A program made the translations under genes and the position numbers. The notes under the pieces were generated by a model. The model saw only the letters and a list, made by a program, of their open reading frames with translations. It was not told the DNA's origin and searched no databases. This document shows positions 45,201 through 53,062 of a stretch of DNA of 59,412 bases, piece by piece. Position 1 is the stretch's first letter. Each line of letters begins with the position of its first letter. Source of the DNA: a virus; IMG/VR virus record IMGVR_UViG_3300042924_000395, positions 1-59,412 of that record; one strand, written 5' to 3'.

Positions 45201-47518
45201 GTAACAGTCCAGAGATTGTAGAGAAAAGAGAGAAAGCAATTATTCAAGAGAGTCGTAAGTATGACATAACTAGAAAGGACTTTAATGGTTGGAACAACTA
45301 CATCATTAAAAACCATCCTTTAAGTAAGTGGGAATCAGCTGAGTATAAGGACATTAAGAATGATCCAGATCTATTTGCATTGTATAACTTCATTAGTAAG
45401 ACTAATAAAAAAGCTAAAGATGAAGGGTTTATTCAAAACTCTATATCTTCTTTCTTCTTACCATTTGTTAGAAAAACAATGGCAGAGAGTCTTGTTTGGG
45501 ATGGTAAGTTATCTGTAATGGAAAACTTCTATCAAAGCTTAAAGATTAATCCTGATGATGTAGGATATGGTAAGTTTGATGAGATTACAGGTAAGATGGA
45601 AAACTCTATACCTAAGTATTATACATATGACTTTACAAATACAGATGGTGTAAATGATTATTCTGAGGTGAGTGAAGACTTATTTAAGAACATGATTTTG
45701 TACATCCAACAGATTAATAAATACAAATATCTAACAGAGGTAGAAGAACAAGTTAAGTTCTTAAGTACAATTGAAGAATTTAAGAACGCTCACCTTGCTG
45801 TGGATAGAGTGAGTAATATTGTATTGGATGATGATGGTGAACCTAAGGTGATGACAGGTAACGCTGAAAACATGAAGACCTTAGATGAGTTTACAAGAGC
45901 TGTCTTCTATGAACAAAAGTATGTACTATCTGATACTGACACTCCTTTGTACTTTGGCAAGGTGGTAAATGGTATGAAAGGTGTAGTTAACTCTATAGCT
46001 GGAAGAGAAGTGTTTAAACCAAATGAAGAAGTGTCAGCAACATCTATGATTAAAACCATGGATGCTATGAATAGAGGATTCCAAATAAAGACTCTTGGTC
46101 TTGAGTTTTTATCAGGTGCTGTCAATGCATTTGGTACAAACATTCAGATGGCTGCACAAGCAGGAGAATACTTCAAAGCTAGAGAGTTTGCTAAGAATGA
46201 AGCAAAGCTTTTATTACAAAATGTAGGTGATAAAGAAAAGTTTGTTCAACTACTTAATACATTCTTACCTCTTTCAGAAGACCCTTCTTATGAGCTATTT
46301 AAGAAAGCAGGTTTAACTACATTAACTCAGAACAATCTAGGAGACATGTTAATGATCTTTATGAAGTATCCTGAACAACATGCAGAAAAGGCAACCTTCT
46401 TTACATTATTAGAAAACACAATGGTGGTAGATGGTAAGATTGTGAGTATTCCTAAATATGTAAAAAACAAATATAAAGATCGTAACTCTAGTCAAGCTAG
46501 ATATAGAGAAACTAAACCTTTGATAGAGAAGGAGATAGAGGAGTTAAAGAAAGACAAATCTATTGCTGTTACATCAAAGATGGAAGATGGCAAGTTAGTC
46601 ATCCCTGGTTTGGATCTAAGCAACAAGAAAGAGTTACAAAGACTGGGGTTATTAAGTAGACGTCTATCTGAAGCAGCAACTGGTAATACTAGCAAGGAAA
46701 ACATGAACAGAATGGGTATGTCTATTTGGACAGCTAGTATGATGGTATTTAAAAGATGGATTCCTAAACTTGCTGATACACGTTTCTCTGAATTTAGAAA
46801 GGTATCAAATGACTTCTCTGTAGAGTTTGGAGAAGAAGGTATAGAAGGAGAAAGTTATGATATTGGTAGGCTTCGTCTGCTAGGTTCTGTATTAGGAAGA
46901 TCTATAATGGAACGTAGTAATTATATTAAGGACATTCTTGCTATGAATGATGCTGGTATTGCAGAGCTTGATAGAATGTTCTTTGAATACGCTCAGGAGT
47001 TCAAAAAAAGAACTGGTGAAGAAATGACTATGTCTAAGGATGACTTTATAGATATGGTTAGAAACAACTTACGTAACCAGCTTAAGGAATTAACTATCTT
47101 GTTATCTTTGTTTGGAGCAATGCTTGCTCTTGGTGTAATGGCCCCAGATGATGATGAAGGAGATAGAGCTTCTAGAAACTTCCATAGATATAGTCAAAAG
47201 GTAGTTGATAGATTTGTAGGTGAGCTTTCATTCTTCTACAATCCTGCTGAGGTACAAAAGCTAGCTAGTGGTAGCATCTTCCCAGCAATTGGTCTATTAG
47301 ATGATGTAACTAAGTTTACAAGACACTTCTTTATAGAAACAACAGGCATGGACTTTGATCCAAGCACAACAGATGAAGAAGCTAGAAAGAAAGCAAGACC
47401 TATCAAGTACTTAATGAAAGCAGCTCCTGTAACTAAATCTTTCTTAACTTATGGAGCTATATTTAGCCCTGAGTTTGCTACAGAGTTTGACATAACCATA
47501 CAGAAACAAAATAGATAG
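42284..47518 (+). CDS. Giant cargo protein with PD-(D/E)XK nuclease core and degenerate ART and zincin segments, 1744 aa
   Basis: Residues 40-90 (FKNWFGDWE, then SKVVDENGEPLIVNGD) match the start of phage polyvalent-protein ART/PBECR-like domains, but the usual YHG is replaced by NGD, so it looks inactive. Residues 215-350 hold ALTEEMVHIATAMIEQ, an EExxH version of the HEXXH helix in the polymerase gene, followed by a similar helical tail. Residues 490-620 are a RecB/Cas4-like PD-(D/E)XK nuclease: AEV (E527), GTIDFLAI (D542), ILDWKF (D556, K558) and QLGTYKDIL. Long coiled coils follow. A hydrophobic helix near residue 1610 (LTILLSLFGAMLALGVMA) could span a membrane. It starts 11 bases after the polymerase stop. 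Probably ejected with it. Confidence 0.7.
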   Translation: MAECQVFRNDDGVIERVEAPNGQPSTLYKTLQDLVKDKEQALRLWAQVYTGSFKNWFGDWERKQGSKVVDENGEPLIVNGDKFQSDIVTPGPNQFKSVLNEGSFAIDKGGYDNTQVRTEAIPSGEGVVARKTARRQELESLGAFNVQFVEGGIKYSFDPTNVYFQDKNMASSIASPQTVAKIKEVLAKMGVSIEDLYEYAKNTDIDVKGKTALADLTRGVIAIANQQEGQALTEEMVHIATAMIEQTNPGLITQMISKIDRFKIYKETYDAYKDTYTLPNSKPDIRKIKKEAVDKLITELIVNQMENTDQFPELREEINQSFVRNLWNAILDFINGMYRKANIDIFTEVASQIGSGDISGDIADIKQGGIFFQLSDAQKKITDSLDQTKNTITKVYEDQEKVDPILLDSEEASNFYQAQKPDGTTERVLKRVTDRVKAWYKKKFPGKVFTKQEKEFNELKRKFGVKGHQDLEDIHHRYYNEDGTRRVKPVDAPSTFNLETKQMYQLLENYYVKLIDSFPEGTIIRAEVIIYNPKDKEAGTIDFLAIEPDGKTHILDWKFLQFAEGSEDVAFFKQGAYDIQLGTYKDILRNYYGVKSFGMTRAIPIMMKMETQNKPDGTSENVIKGIAVGSVNAKEITDLRLLPVSEKTESTGYEKLDKYLAKLNTLYERISGQKAEEEERQFKYARMRELKRAIRLAQGTGNIAELINVILTTRAKGEQIINTYDTIFKDRDASSEDSTNKELSEFAGELRNYIETAEIFDRVDAEIGDLIYSPEMEIDAKTDEDKKLLTELRELRANLEKEAKNIYKSKQELIDIAFKFADKHIGQRNLTTGLTKPEVVTKGLAANFRGVEDLGQRSLNVLAKLNRQARSNANADSLEEIKELMEIRERFVKRGGDIRQTIKKVYQKDEKGQWINRLIYKYDEKFRSEVDARAAAGGDITWLKNNIDIEAYKKEADAVLEKNLKRINDDFPGNSPEIVEKREKAIIQESRKYDITRKDFNGWNNYIIKNHPLSKWESAEYKDIKNDPDLFALYNFISKTNKKAKDEGFIQNSISSFFLPFVRKTMAESLVWDGKLSVMENFYQSLKINPDDVGYGKFDEITGKMENSIPKYYTYDFTNTDGVNDYSEVSEDLFKNMILYIQQINKYKYLTEVEEQVKFLSTIEEFKNAHLAVDRVSNIVLDDDGEPKVMTGNAENMKTLDEFTRAVFYEQKYVLSDTDTPLYFGKVVNGMKGVVNSIAGREVFKPNEEVSATSMIKTMDAMNRGFQIKTLGLEFLSGAVNAFGTNIQMAAQAGEYFKAREFAKNEAKLLLQNVGDKEKFVQLLNTFLPLSEDPSYELFKKAGLTTLTQNNLGDMLMIFMKYPEQHAEKATFFTLLENTMVVDGKIVSIPKYVKNKYKDRNSSQARYRETKPLIEKEIEELKKDKSIAVTSKMEDGKLVIPGLDLSNKKELQRLGLLSRRLSEAATGNTSKENMNRMGMSIWTASMMVFKRWIPKLADTRFSEFRKVSNDFSVEFGEEGIEGESYDIGRLRLLGSVLGRSIMERSNYIKDILAMNDAGIAELDRMFFEYAQEFKKRTGEEMTMSKDDFIDMVRNNLRNQLKELTILLSLFGAMLALGVMAPDDDEGDRASRNFHRYSQKVVDRFVGELSFFYNPAEVQKLASGSIFPAIGLLDDVTKFTRHFFIETTGMDFDPSTTDEEARKKARPIKYLMKAAPVTKSFLTYGAIFSPEFATEFDITIQKQNR

Positions 47519-47534
47519 TTATTGCTATATTATG

Positions 47535-47551
47535 TAGGAATAATTTTCCTA
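47535..47551 (+). other. Small hairpin after the 1744-aa gene
   Basis: TAGGAA (47535-47540) pairs with TTCCTA (47546-47551) around TAATT. There is no T-run, so terminator activity is uncertain. It may mark the 3' end of the cargo transcript. Confidence 0.35.
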
Positions 47552-47555
47552 ACTC

Positions 47556-47585
47556 ATTGAAAATAAATTAAATTCACTACTTTTG
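47556..47585 (+). promoter_or_regulatory. Bacteroidetes-type promoter for the long-fibre operon
   Basis: ATTG (47556-47559), an 18-base spacer, and a perfect -7 element TACTTTTG (47578-47585). The predicted start is about 47589-47592, at the first base of a 9-bp hairpin. Confidence 0.65.
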
Positions 47586-47590
47586 CTAAT

Positions 47591-47623
47591 ATAGGTGCAT
47601 TCTTTCTACAAAAGTGCACCTAT
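47591..47623 (+). ncRNA. 5'-terminal hairpin of the fibre mRNA
   Basis: ATAGGTGCA (47591-47599) pairs perfectly with TGCACCTAT (47615-47623) around a 15-base loop. Placed right at the predicted transcription start, it would cap the mRNA 5' end, a known way to slow 5'-end-dependent RNA decay. The leader continues AT-rich to the ATG at 47688. Confidence 0.55.
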
Positions 47624-47687
47624 TTGCATATCATTGATGTACATATAAAATATATTTATAATGTCATCTTTTTAATCTAAGACACAC

Positions 47688-49748
47688 ATGGCTAACATTA
47701 CTTGTAATGCACAACAGTGCCCAATTATACTAGATAGCACCTGCGTTTTCTACGAAGGTCCTAACTTGGTATTTAGTGGTATTAATACTAATGACAATTT
47801 ACAAACTGTAATACAGAAGATTAATGCTGCATTTGCTACAAATGGCTATGGTACGTCAGGTACTTCTGGAGCTAGTGGCACATCTGGCAGTTCTGGTAGC
47901 AGTGGTAAATCTGGTACAAGTGGTACGTCTGCATCTTCTGGTTCCTCTGGATCAAGTGGTACGTCTGGTAAATCTGGAACATCAGGTACTTCTGGTAGTT
48001 CAGGCTCATCAGGTACTTCAGGTTCTTCTGGATCGAGTGGTACATCAGGTTCATCTGGAACATCTGGTTCATCAGCTACATCTGGTTCATCAGGCACTGG
48101 AGGAACTAGTGGATCTAGTGGCACATCAGGTAGCTCTGGTCTTGCTGGTGATAGATATGCTACCTTCTCAACTACACCTTTTACTTTAGGTAATGCAGGT
48201 ACAATAACAGTAGGAACTGGCTTAGCATACACAGTGGGTCAATCTGTGCTCATAGCAAATAATCAATTTAATTATCAACATAGCGTAGTTATTTCATATA
48301 TTTCTGGAACAGGAGCTTTACAATTTGCAGCACCTGATGTATTAGTAGGATCTGGAACATATTCTATCTGGTCTGTTAACCTTGTAGGTGCAGCAGGTGG
48401 TGATGGTTCTAGTGGAACATCAGGCTCTTCTGGTACCTCTGCTACAAGTGGGTCTTCTGGCTCAAGTGGTAGTTCAGGTACAAGTGCTACTAGTGGATCT
48501 AGTGGAACTAATGGAAGCTCAGGAACATCTGCATCTTCAGGTACTTCTGGCTCATCAGGTACTGATGGTAGTTCTGGAACTGCTGGTACTTCTGGTACCT
48601 CTGGCACAGCTGGTTCTAATGGAACATCAGGAACAAATGGTACTGATGGTAGCAATGGTACATCTGGTACCTCTGGAACAAATGGTTCATCTGGAACTGA
48701 TGGTTCATCAGGTACTAATGGATCTTCTGGAACAAGTGGAACGTCTGCATCAAGTGGAACGAGTGGAACAAGTGGTACAAGTGGAACTAATGGAACATCT
48801 GGATCGTCTGGTAAAGATGGTAGTACAGGTGCAGCTATTGCTAACTGGTATGGAGAGTTCTCTAGTACACAAACACAACCATTGCTTGGAGTGAATACTC
48901 CTACAATATGGACGTTTGACACTACAAGTTTATCTTATGGTATTTCTGTAGTGGCTAGCTCAAGAGTAACAGTTTCACATCCTGGTCAATATGAATTCAT
49001 CTTCTCAGCACAGGTTAGTAAAACAACATCTCCAATTGCTGAGGTACAGATATGGCCTAGAATCAATGGCTTTGATGTAGCTAATTCAAATTCATTTATA
49101 GAAATACAGCAAACAGAGGTGGAATACATTCCTACTATTGCTTATATATTTAATCTACAAGCTAATGATTATGTACAGTTTGTCTTTGCATCTGCTGATT
49201 CAACAGTTCAACTTGTTGCTAAACCTGCACAAGTTTCTCCTTATGCATCTCCAGCTGCTCCTTCAATAATATTAACTGCTAAGCAAGTGGGTGTTGCTGT
49301 TTCAGGTACATCTGGTACAAGTGGAACAACTGGCACATCTGGTACTTCTGCATCAAGTGGAACTTCTGGATCTTCTGGAACAAGTGCTAGCTCAGGTACA
49401 TCAGGTACAGATGGTAGCTCAGGCACTGCAGGTACTAGTGGTAGCACAGGTACATCAGGTACTGCAGGTACGTCAGGATCATCTGGAACTTCAGCTAGCT
49501 CTGGTAGTGATGGATCATCTGGCACTAGTGGCACTGATGGAAGTTCTGGTACGAGTGGAACGAGTGGAACTAGTGGAACTGATGGGTCTTCTGGAACAGC
49601 AGGAACAACAGGTACAGCAGGAACAACAGGAACTAGTGGTACTGTAGGTACATCTGGAACATCAACAACAAGTCTTGGTACAAGTGGAGATTCAATCACT
49701 ATACCTCCTTCAGAAGGAACTACAACTACAACAACCACTGCACCTTAA
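47688..49748 (+). CDS. Long Gly-Ser-Thr fibre, proximal half with C1q-like domain, 686 aa
   Basis: The N-terminal anchor motif (CVFYEGPNLVFSGINTND, then a helix) is shared with 4703 and 5882. Three G-x-x repeat blocks (about residues 53-153, 236-382 and 539-667) are separated by a beta module (TVGTGLAYTVGQSVLI to WSVNLVGAAGGDG) and a jelly-roll C1q/TNF-like domain (about 383-538; HPGQYEFIFSAQVSKT, QIWPRINGFDV, ANDYVQFVFA). It ends in a poly-Thr tail (TTTTTTTAP) with no head or chaperone domain. The next gene begins with a headless beta module and carries the head, so the two may form one composite fibre. Nearly every repeat triplet offers Ser or Thr for glycosylation. Confidence 0.82.
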   Translation: MANITCNAQQCPIILDSTCVFYEGPNLVFSGINTNDNLQTVIQKINAAFATNGYGTSGTSGASGTSGSSGSSGKSGTSGTSASSGSSGSSGTSGKSGTSGTSGSSGSSGTSGSSGSSGTSGSSGTSGSSATSGSSGTGGTSGSSGTSGSSGLAGDRYATFSTTPFTLGNAGTITVGTGLAYTVGQSVLIANNQFNYQHSVVISYISGTGALQFAAPDVLVGSGTYSIWSVNLVGAAGGDGSSGTSGSSGTSATSGSSGSSGSSGTSATSGSSGTNGSSGTSASSGTSGSSGTDGSSGTAGTSGTSGTAGSNGTSGTNGTDGSNGTSGTSGTNGSSGTDGSSGTNGSSGTSGTSASSGTSGTSGTSGTNGTSGSSGKDGSTGAAIANWYGEFSSTQTQPLLGVNTPTIWTFDTTSLSYGISVVASSRVTVSHPGQYEFIFSAQVSKTTSPIAEVQIWPRINGFDVANSNSFIEIQQTEVEYIPTIAYIFNLQANDYVQFVFASADSTVQLVAKPAQVSPYASPAAPSIILTAKQVGVAVSGTSGTSGTTGTSGTSASSGTSGSSGTSASSGTSGTDGSSGTAGTSGSTGTSGTAGTSGSSGTSASSGSDGSSGTSGTDGSSGTSGTSGTSGTDGSSGTAGTTGTAGTTGTSGTVGTSGTSTTSLGTSGDSITIPPSEGTTTTTTTAP
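47845..48150 (+). repeat. Gly-x-x coding repeat block, 686-aa fibre, first
   Basis: 9-base periodic repeat coding mainly GTS and GSS triplets. Similar blocks lie at about 48394-48834 and 49303-49689 in the same gene. Confidence 0.85.
48394..48834 (+). repeat. Gly-x-x coding repeat block, 686-aa fibre, second
   Basis: The same repeat type with frequent GTN and GTD triplets, lying between the beta module and the C1q-like domain. Confidence 0.85.
49303..49689 (+). repeat. Gly-x-x coding repeat block, 686-aa fibre, third
   Basis: The same repeat type, distal to the C1q-like domain and ending in the poly-Thr tail of the protein. Confidence 0.85.
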
Positions 49749-49772
49749 TAATAAATAAATAAAGAAATAAAA

Positions 49773-52607
49773 ATGCCTTATAGTAACATTACAATAACCA
49801 TTCAGACAGGTCTTACGTTTATTCCTGGACAATATGTCCAAGTGATACATGATGAGAACAACTATATGTTTGGTCAAGTTGTATCATATAATTCAGGAAC
49901 AGGACAATTCATATTTGAACCAGTTAGTTATTTAGGAGCTGGTACATTTACTAGTTGGACTGTTGTAACTTCAGCTGCTCCTGGTGAGGATGGAACAAGT
50001 GGTACGTCTGGAACTGCTGGATCTAGTGGTTCAACAGGAACCTCAGGTTCTAGTGGAACTGATGGTAGTTCAGGAACAAGTGGAAGTGCAGGTACTAGTG
50101 GCACTGATGGCTCTAGTGGTACATCAGCATCTTCAGGAACAAGTGGATCTTCAGGAACTGATGGTTCATCTGGAACATCTGCTACGTCTGGATCTACTGG
50201 TACAAGTGGATCGAGTGGATCAAGTGGTTCATCTGGTAGCTCAGGTACTTCTGCTTCTAGTGGATCTTCTGGCACATCTGGAACAGATGGATCTAGTGGT
50301 ACATCAGGAACAGATGGCTCAAGTGGAACTGCAGGAACTACTGGTACATCAGGTACGAGTGGTAGTGATGGTTCTTCTGGTACAAGTGCAACAAGTGGCT
50401 CATCTGGTACGTCAGCTTCTAGTGGTTCCTCTGGAACTTCTGGTTCAAGTGGTAGTGCAGGTACTGCAGGTCTTTCTGGAGACTTATATAAAACAACATC
50501 AACTACATCATTAGCAATAGGAACAGGTACAAAGAATCTTACTGTTGGTACAGGTTTATCTTACACAGTGGGACAGGTTGTAGTTCTTGCTTATGATCTA
50601 AGCAATAGCATGGGTGGTGATATTATATCTTATAATTCTGGATCAGGTGCAATGTCTGTAAACGTAACTGCTACTACTGGTAGTGGTACTTATGCAGCAT
50701 GGGATGTAAACTTAGGTGGTGCTGCTGGAGGTGATGGATCTTCAGGTACTAGTGGTGCAGATGGTATTGATGGTAATCTTGCTATATGGAGATTCTCTAC
50801 AAACACAGATACAAGCACAGACCCAGGTAGTGGATATTTTAGATTAAACTCTGCAACATGGGGAGCAAGCGTAACAGCAATTGCTATTGACAATCAATCA
50901 TACTCTCCAAGCGTAAACTTTGGTACATACCTAGATACATTACAGAACAACTCTATTATAAAACTTGTATATGTTAGTGATAAGAATACATTCAAGATTT
51001 TAAGAATAGATGCTCTTCTTCCTAATCAAACAGGATTTGAAGAATTCACTGTAACACAATTAGGATCAGGTGGTACAGATCCTAATGATAATGATCAATT
51101 CTATTTTGAATTTAATGGTATAAGTGGATCTTCTGGTACTTCAGGTACGAGTGGAACATCTGGCACTACAGGTACTAATGGTTCGTCTGGTACTGATGGT
51201 TCTTCAGGAACGTCAGGATCAAGTGGAACTTCAGCATCTAGTGGTACGTCAGCTTCCTCTGGTACATCAGGTACATCAGGCACTGATGGGTCTAGTGGAA
51301 CATCTGCTTCTAGTGGATCAAGTGGTACTGATGGATCGTCTGGTACTTCTGGTACTGATGGCTCATCTGGTACAAGTGGATCGTCTGGCACTGATGGATC
51401 AAGTGGTACTAGTGGTACTTCTGCTTCTTCTGGAACTAGTGGTTCAAGTGGAACAGATGGCTCTAGTGGAACAAGTGGAACAACAGGAACAAGTGGAACA
51501 TCAGGTTCTTCAGGTACTAATGGAAGTTCTGGTACATCAGCTTCAAGTGGTTCTTCTGGTACAGATGGTAGTTCTGGAAAGAATGGATCATCTGGAACTA
51601 GTGCATCTAGTGGTACAAGTGGTACGAGTGGATCAAGTGGAAGTTCAGGAAGTAGTGGAAGCTCTGGAACTTCAGGATCTTCTGGTTCTTCTGGTTCTTC
51701 AGGCTCTTCTGGAAAGGCTGGTTCATCAGGTACATCTGGAGCCAATGGAGCTACAGGTCCTCAAGGTCCAACAGGTGGACCTGGCCCAACTGGACCACAA
51801 GGAGCAACTGGACCACAAGGTGCAACAGGTGGACCAGGCCCTACTGGTCCTCAAGGTGCACAAGGACCACAAGGTGCAACAGGACCACAAGGACCTCAAG
51901 GTCCAGGTGGGCCTCCAGGACCAACAGGACCAACAGGACCACAAGGACCTACAGGTGTTGTTGGTGGATTGAGTCAAGGTGTACAAACATATGGTTCTGT
52001 TGTAACAACAACAGCTAATAATGGATGGGCTGGTTATCAAACAACAACAGCTGGTGTATATCATCAATTGATGTCAGCTGGTGGTGATTATGGATTGTAT
52101 TCTAATAGTTATAGCTGGGGACATTATTATAGTGCTGGTAACAATGGTTGGGGTATTCGTGGAAGCACCACTGTAAACTGGGCTGCTTGTACTACGAATG
52201 GTACAATGTATTATACATCAGAGTCTTATGCTACATATAATATGTTTGCTGTATCCTTTGTACCTACTTCTGATGTTAGACTTAAAGAAAACTTTGCTCC
52301 ATTAGAAAACTCTCTTGATAAACTTAAAGGCTTACAAGGTGTATCTTATAACAGAATTGAAGATATTACTAAGAGAAGAGAGATTGGTTTTGTAGCACAA
52401 GAGGTTGAGAAAACATTGCCAGAGTTTGTACATTATCATGAAGATACAGATGTATATGGTATTGCTTATGATAAGATGACAGCTTTACTTACAGAAGGTT
52501 TGAAAGAAGAAGATCAGAAAGTAGATGCTATAGAGGCAAGAGTCTTAACTTTAGAAGCCAAGATTGCAACATTAGAAACACGTTTAGGTAACTTAGAAAA
52601 TATATAA
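49773..52607 (+). CDS. Long collagen-like fibre, distal half with S74 chaperone, 944 aa
   Basis: It begins directly with a beta module ([20 protein letters not shown] to [13 protein letters not shown]) and lacks the anchor motif. Repeat blocks of GTS/GSS/GTD triplets (about residues 70-235 and 450-655) flank a second beta module and a fibre domain ([19 protein letters not shown]). A genuine collagen-like stretch of 22 GPQ/GPT/GAT-type triplets (about 656-728) leads to a Trp/Tyr-rich head and a Peptidase_S74 chaperone: TSDVRLKE with S833-D834 as the self-cleavage pair, [17 protein letters not shown] and a C-terminal coiled coil. This is the receptor-proximal, trimerising end of the fibre. It starts 24 A-rich bases after the proximal-half gene. 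Confidence 0.85.
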   Translation: MPYSNITITIQTGLTFIPGQYVQVIHDENNYMFGQVVSYNSGTGQFIFEPVSYLGAGTFTSWTVVTSAAPGEDGTSGTSGTAGSSGSTGTSGSSGTDGSSGTSGSAGTSGTDGSSGTSASSGTSGSSGTDGSSGTSATSGSTGTSGSSGSSGSSGSSGTSASSGSSGTSGTDGSSGTSGTDGSSGTAGTTGTSGTSGSDGSSGTSATSGSSGTSASSGSSGTSGSSGSAGTAGLSGDLYKTTSTTSLAIGTGTKNLTVGTGLSYTVGQVVVLAYDLSNSMGGDIISYNSGSGAMSVNVTATTGSGTYAAWDVNLGGAAGGDGSSGTSGADGIDGNLAIWRFSTNTDTSTDPGSGYFRLNSATWGASVTAIAIDNQSYSPSVNFGTYLDTLQNNSIIKLVYVSDKNTFKILRIDALLPNQTGFEEFTVTQLGSGGTDPNDNDQFYFEFNGISGSSGTSGTSGTSGTTGTNGSSGTDGSSGTSGSSGTSASSGTSASSGTSGTSGTDGSSGTSASSGSSGTDGSSGTSGTDGSSGTSGSSGTDGSSGTSGTSASSGTSGSSGTDGSSGTSGTTGTSGTSGSSGTNGSSGTSASSGSSGTDGSSGKNGSSGTSASSGTSGTSGSSGSSGSSGSSGTSGSSGSSGSSGSSGKAGSSGTSGANGATGPQGPTGGPGPTGPQGATGPQGATGGPGPTGPQGAQGPQGATGPQGPQGPGGPPGPTGPTGPQGPTGVVGGLSQGVQTYGSVVTTTANNGWAGYQTTTAGVYHQLMSAGGDYGLYSNSYSWGHYYSAGNNGWGIRGSTTVNWAACTTNGTMYYTSESYATYNMFAVSFVPTSDVRLKENFAPLENSLDKLKGLQGVSYNRIEDITKRREIGFVAQEVEKTLPEFVHYHEDTDVYGIAYDKMTALLTEGLKEEDQKVDAIEARVLTLEAKIATLETRLGNLENI
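49981..50475 (+). repeat. Gly-x-x coding repeat block, 944-aa fibre, first
   Basis: 9-base periodic coding repeat, triplets GTS, GSS, GTD and GSA. Confidence 0.85.
51118..51735 (+). repeat. Gly-x-x coding repeat block, 944-aa fibre, second
   Basis: The longest Ser/Thr-type G-x-x block in the window, directly followed by the proline-containing collagen-like block. Confidence 0.85.
51736..51960 (+). repeat. Proline-containing collagen-like repeat (GPQ/GPT/GAT)
   Basis: Codons encode a run of G-P-Q, G-P-T, G-A-T and G-G-P triplets, a classical bacterial collagen-like pattern. Proline is mostly in the second triplet position and only three times in the third. Confidence 0.85.
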
Positions 52608-52609
52608 TT

Positions 52610-53005
52610 ATGTCAAAAGAATATAGATGGGGGATACAGGATTTAAAGATAGCTAAGTCTGCTGATGGATTAACAAATGTAATAAAGAAAGTTTATTACA
52701 GAAGAAGTCTTAAGCAAATTGTAAATGATATACAACATGATGTTCATTACTTTGGTGAGTTTAAATTAGCTCCTGCAAATCCTACAAGCTTTACAGAATA
52801 TCAAAATCTCACTCAGGAACAAATATTTACATGGTTAGATGCTATTCTTCCTGTAGATTTTATAAACTCTAGGTTGGATGATTACATGGCTAAGAAGCTT
52901 GAGAAAGATGAACTTGAAGCATTCCAACTTCCTAATCGACTAGTCACTGAAGAAGTAGATCCTACAAAACTTCCAAACTCACCAGGAGGTCAGATAGGAG
53001 AATAA
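52610..53005 (+). CDS. Small fibre-cluster protein, DUF7936-like, 131 aa
   Basis: The pattern RWGIQDLKIAKSADGLTNVI, a beta segment (YFGEFKLAPANPTSFTEYQN), LTQEQIFTWLDAIL and a C-terminal acidic, Pro-rich tail resembles a small family seen next to tail-fibre genes in many marine phages, which I believe is DUF7936. It starts 2 bases after the fibre stop, so it is co-translated with it. The function is unknown; a fibre-assembly helper or small virion component is plausible. Confidence 0.55.
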   Translation: MSKEYRWGIQDLKIAKSADGLTNVIKKVYYRRSLKQIVNDIQHDVHYFGEFKLAPANPTSFTEYQNLTQEQIFTWLDAILPVDFINSRLDDYMAKKLEKDELEAFQLPNRLVTEEVDPTKLPNSPGGQIGE

Positions 53006-53012
53006 AACAATT

Positions 53013-53044
53013 TTTGGAAAGGGTGCAAGGATTAACTATCTTTG
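53013..53044 (+). promoter_or_regulatory. Bacteroidetes-type promoter for the oxygenase gene
   Basis: TTTG (53013-53016), a 20-base spacer, and a perfect TATCTTTG (53037-53044). The predicted start near 53050 gives a leader of about 13 bases to the ATG at 53063. The -7 element lies inside a 14-bp hairpin. Confidence 0.7.
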
Positions 53045-53051
53045 TACCCTT
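53019..53051 (+). terminator. Hairpin closing the fibre operon, overlapping the next promoter
   Basis: AAGGGTGCAAGGAT (53019-53032) pairs over 14 bp (two G-U pairs) with ATCTTTGTACCCTT (53038-53051) around TAACT. The following AATTATTTAAT is only weakly T-rich, so termination may be partial. Confidence 0.55.
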
Positions 53052-53062
53052 AATTATTTAAT

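Noticed and set aside
49740-49780. Programmed frameshift joining the two fibre halves
   Set aside because: The junction contains several stops (TAATAATAAATAAATAAAG) and no slippery heptamer with a downstream structure. Two separate genes are more likely.
47824-52067. Long antisense and alternative-frame ORFs across the second and third fibre genes
   Set aside because: The same repeat artefact. The plus-strand frame has real domains (anchor, C1q-like, S74) and the others have none.
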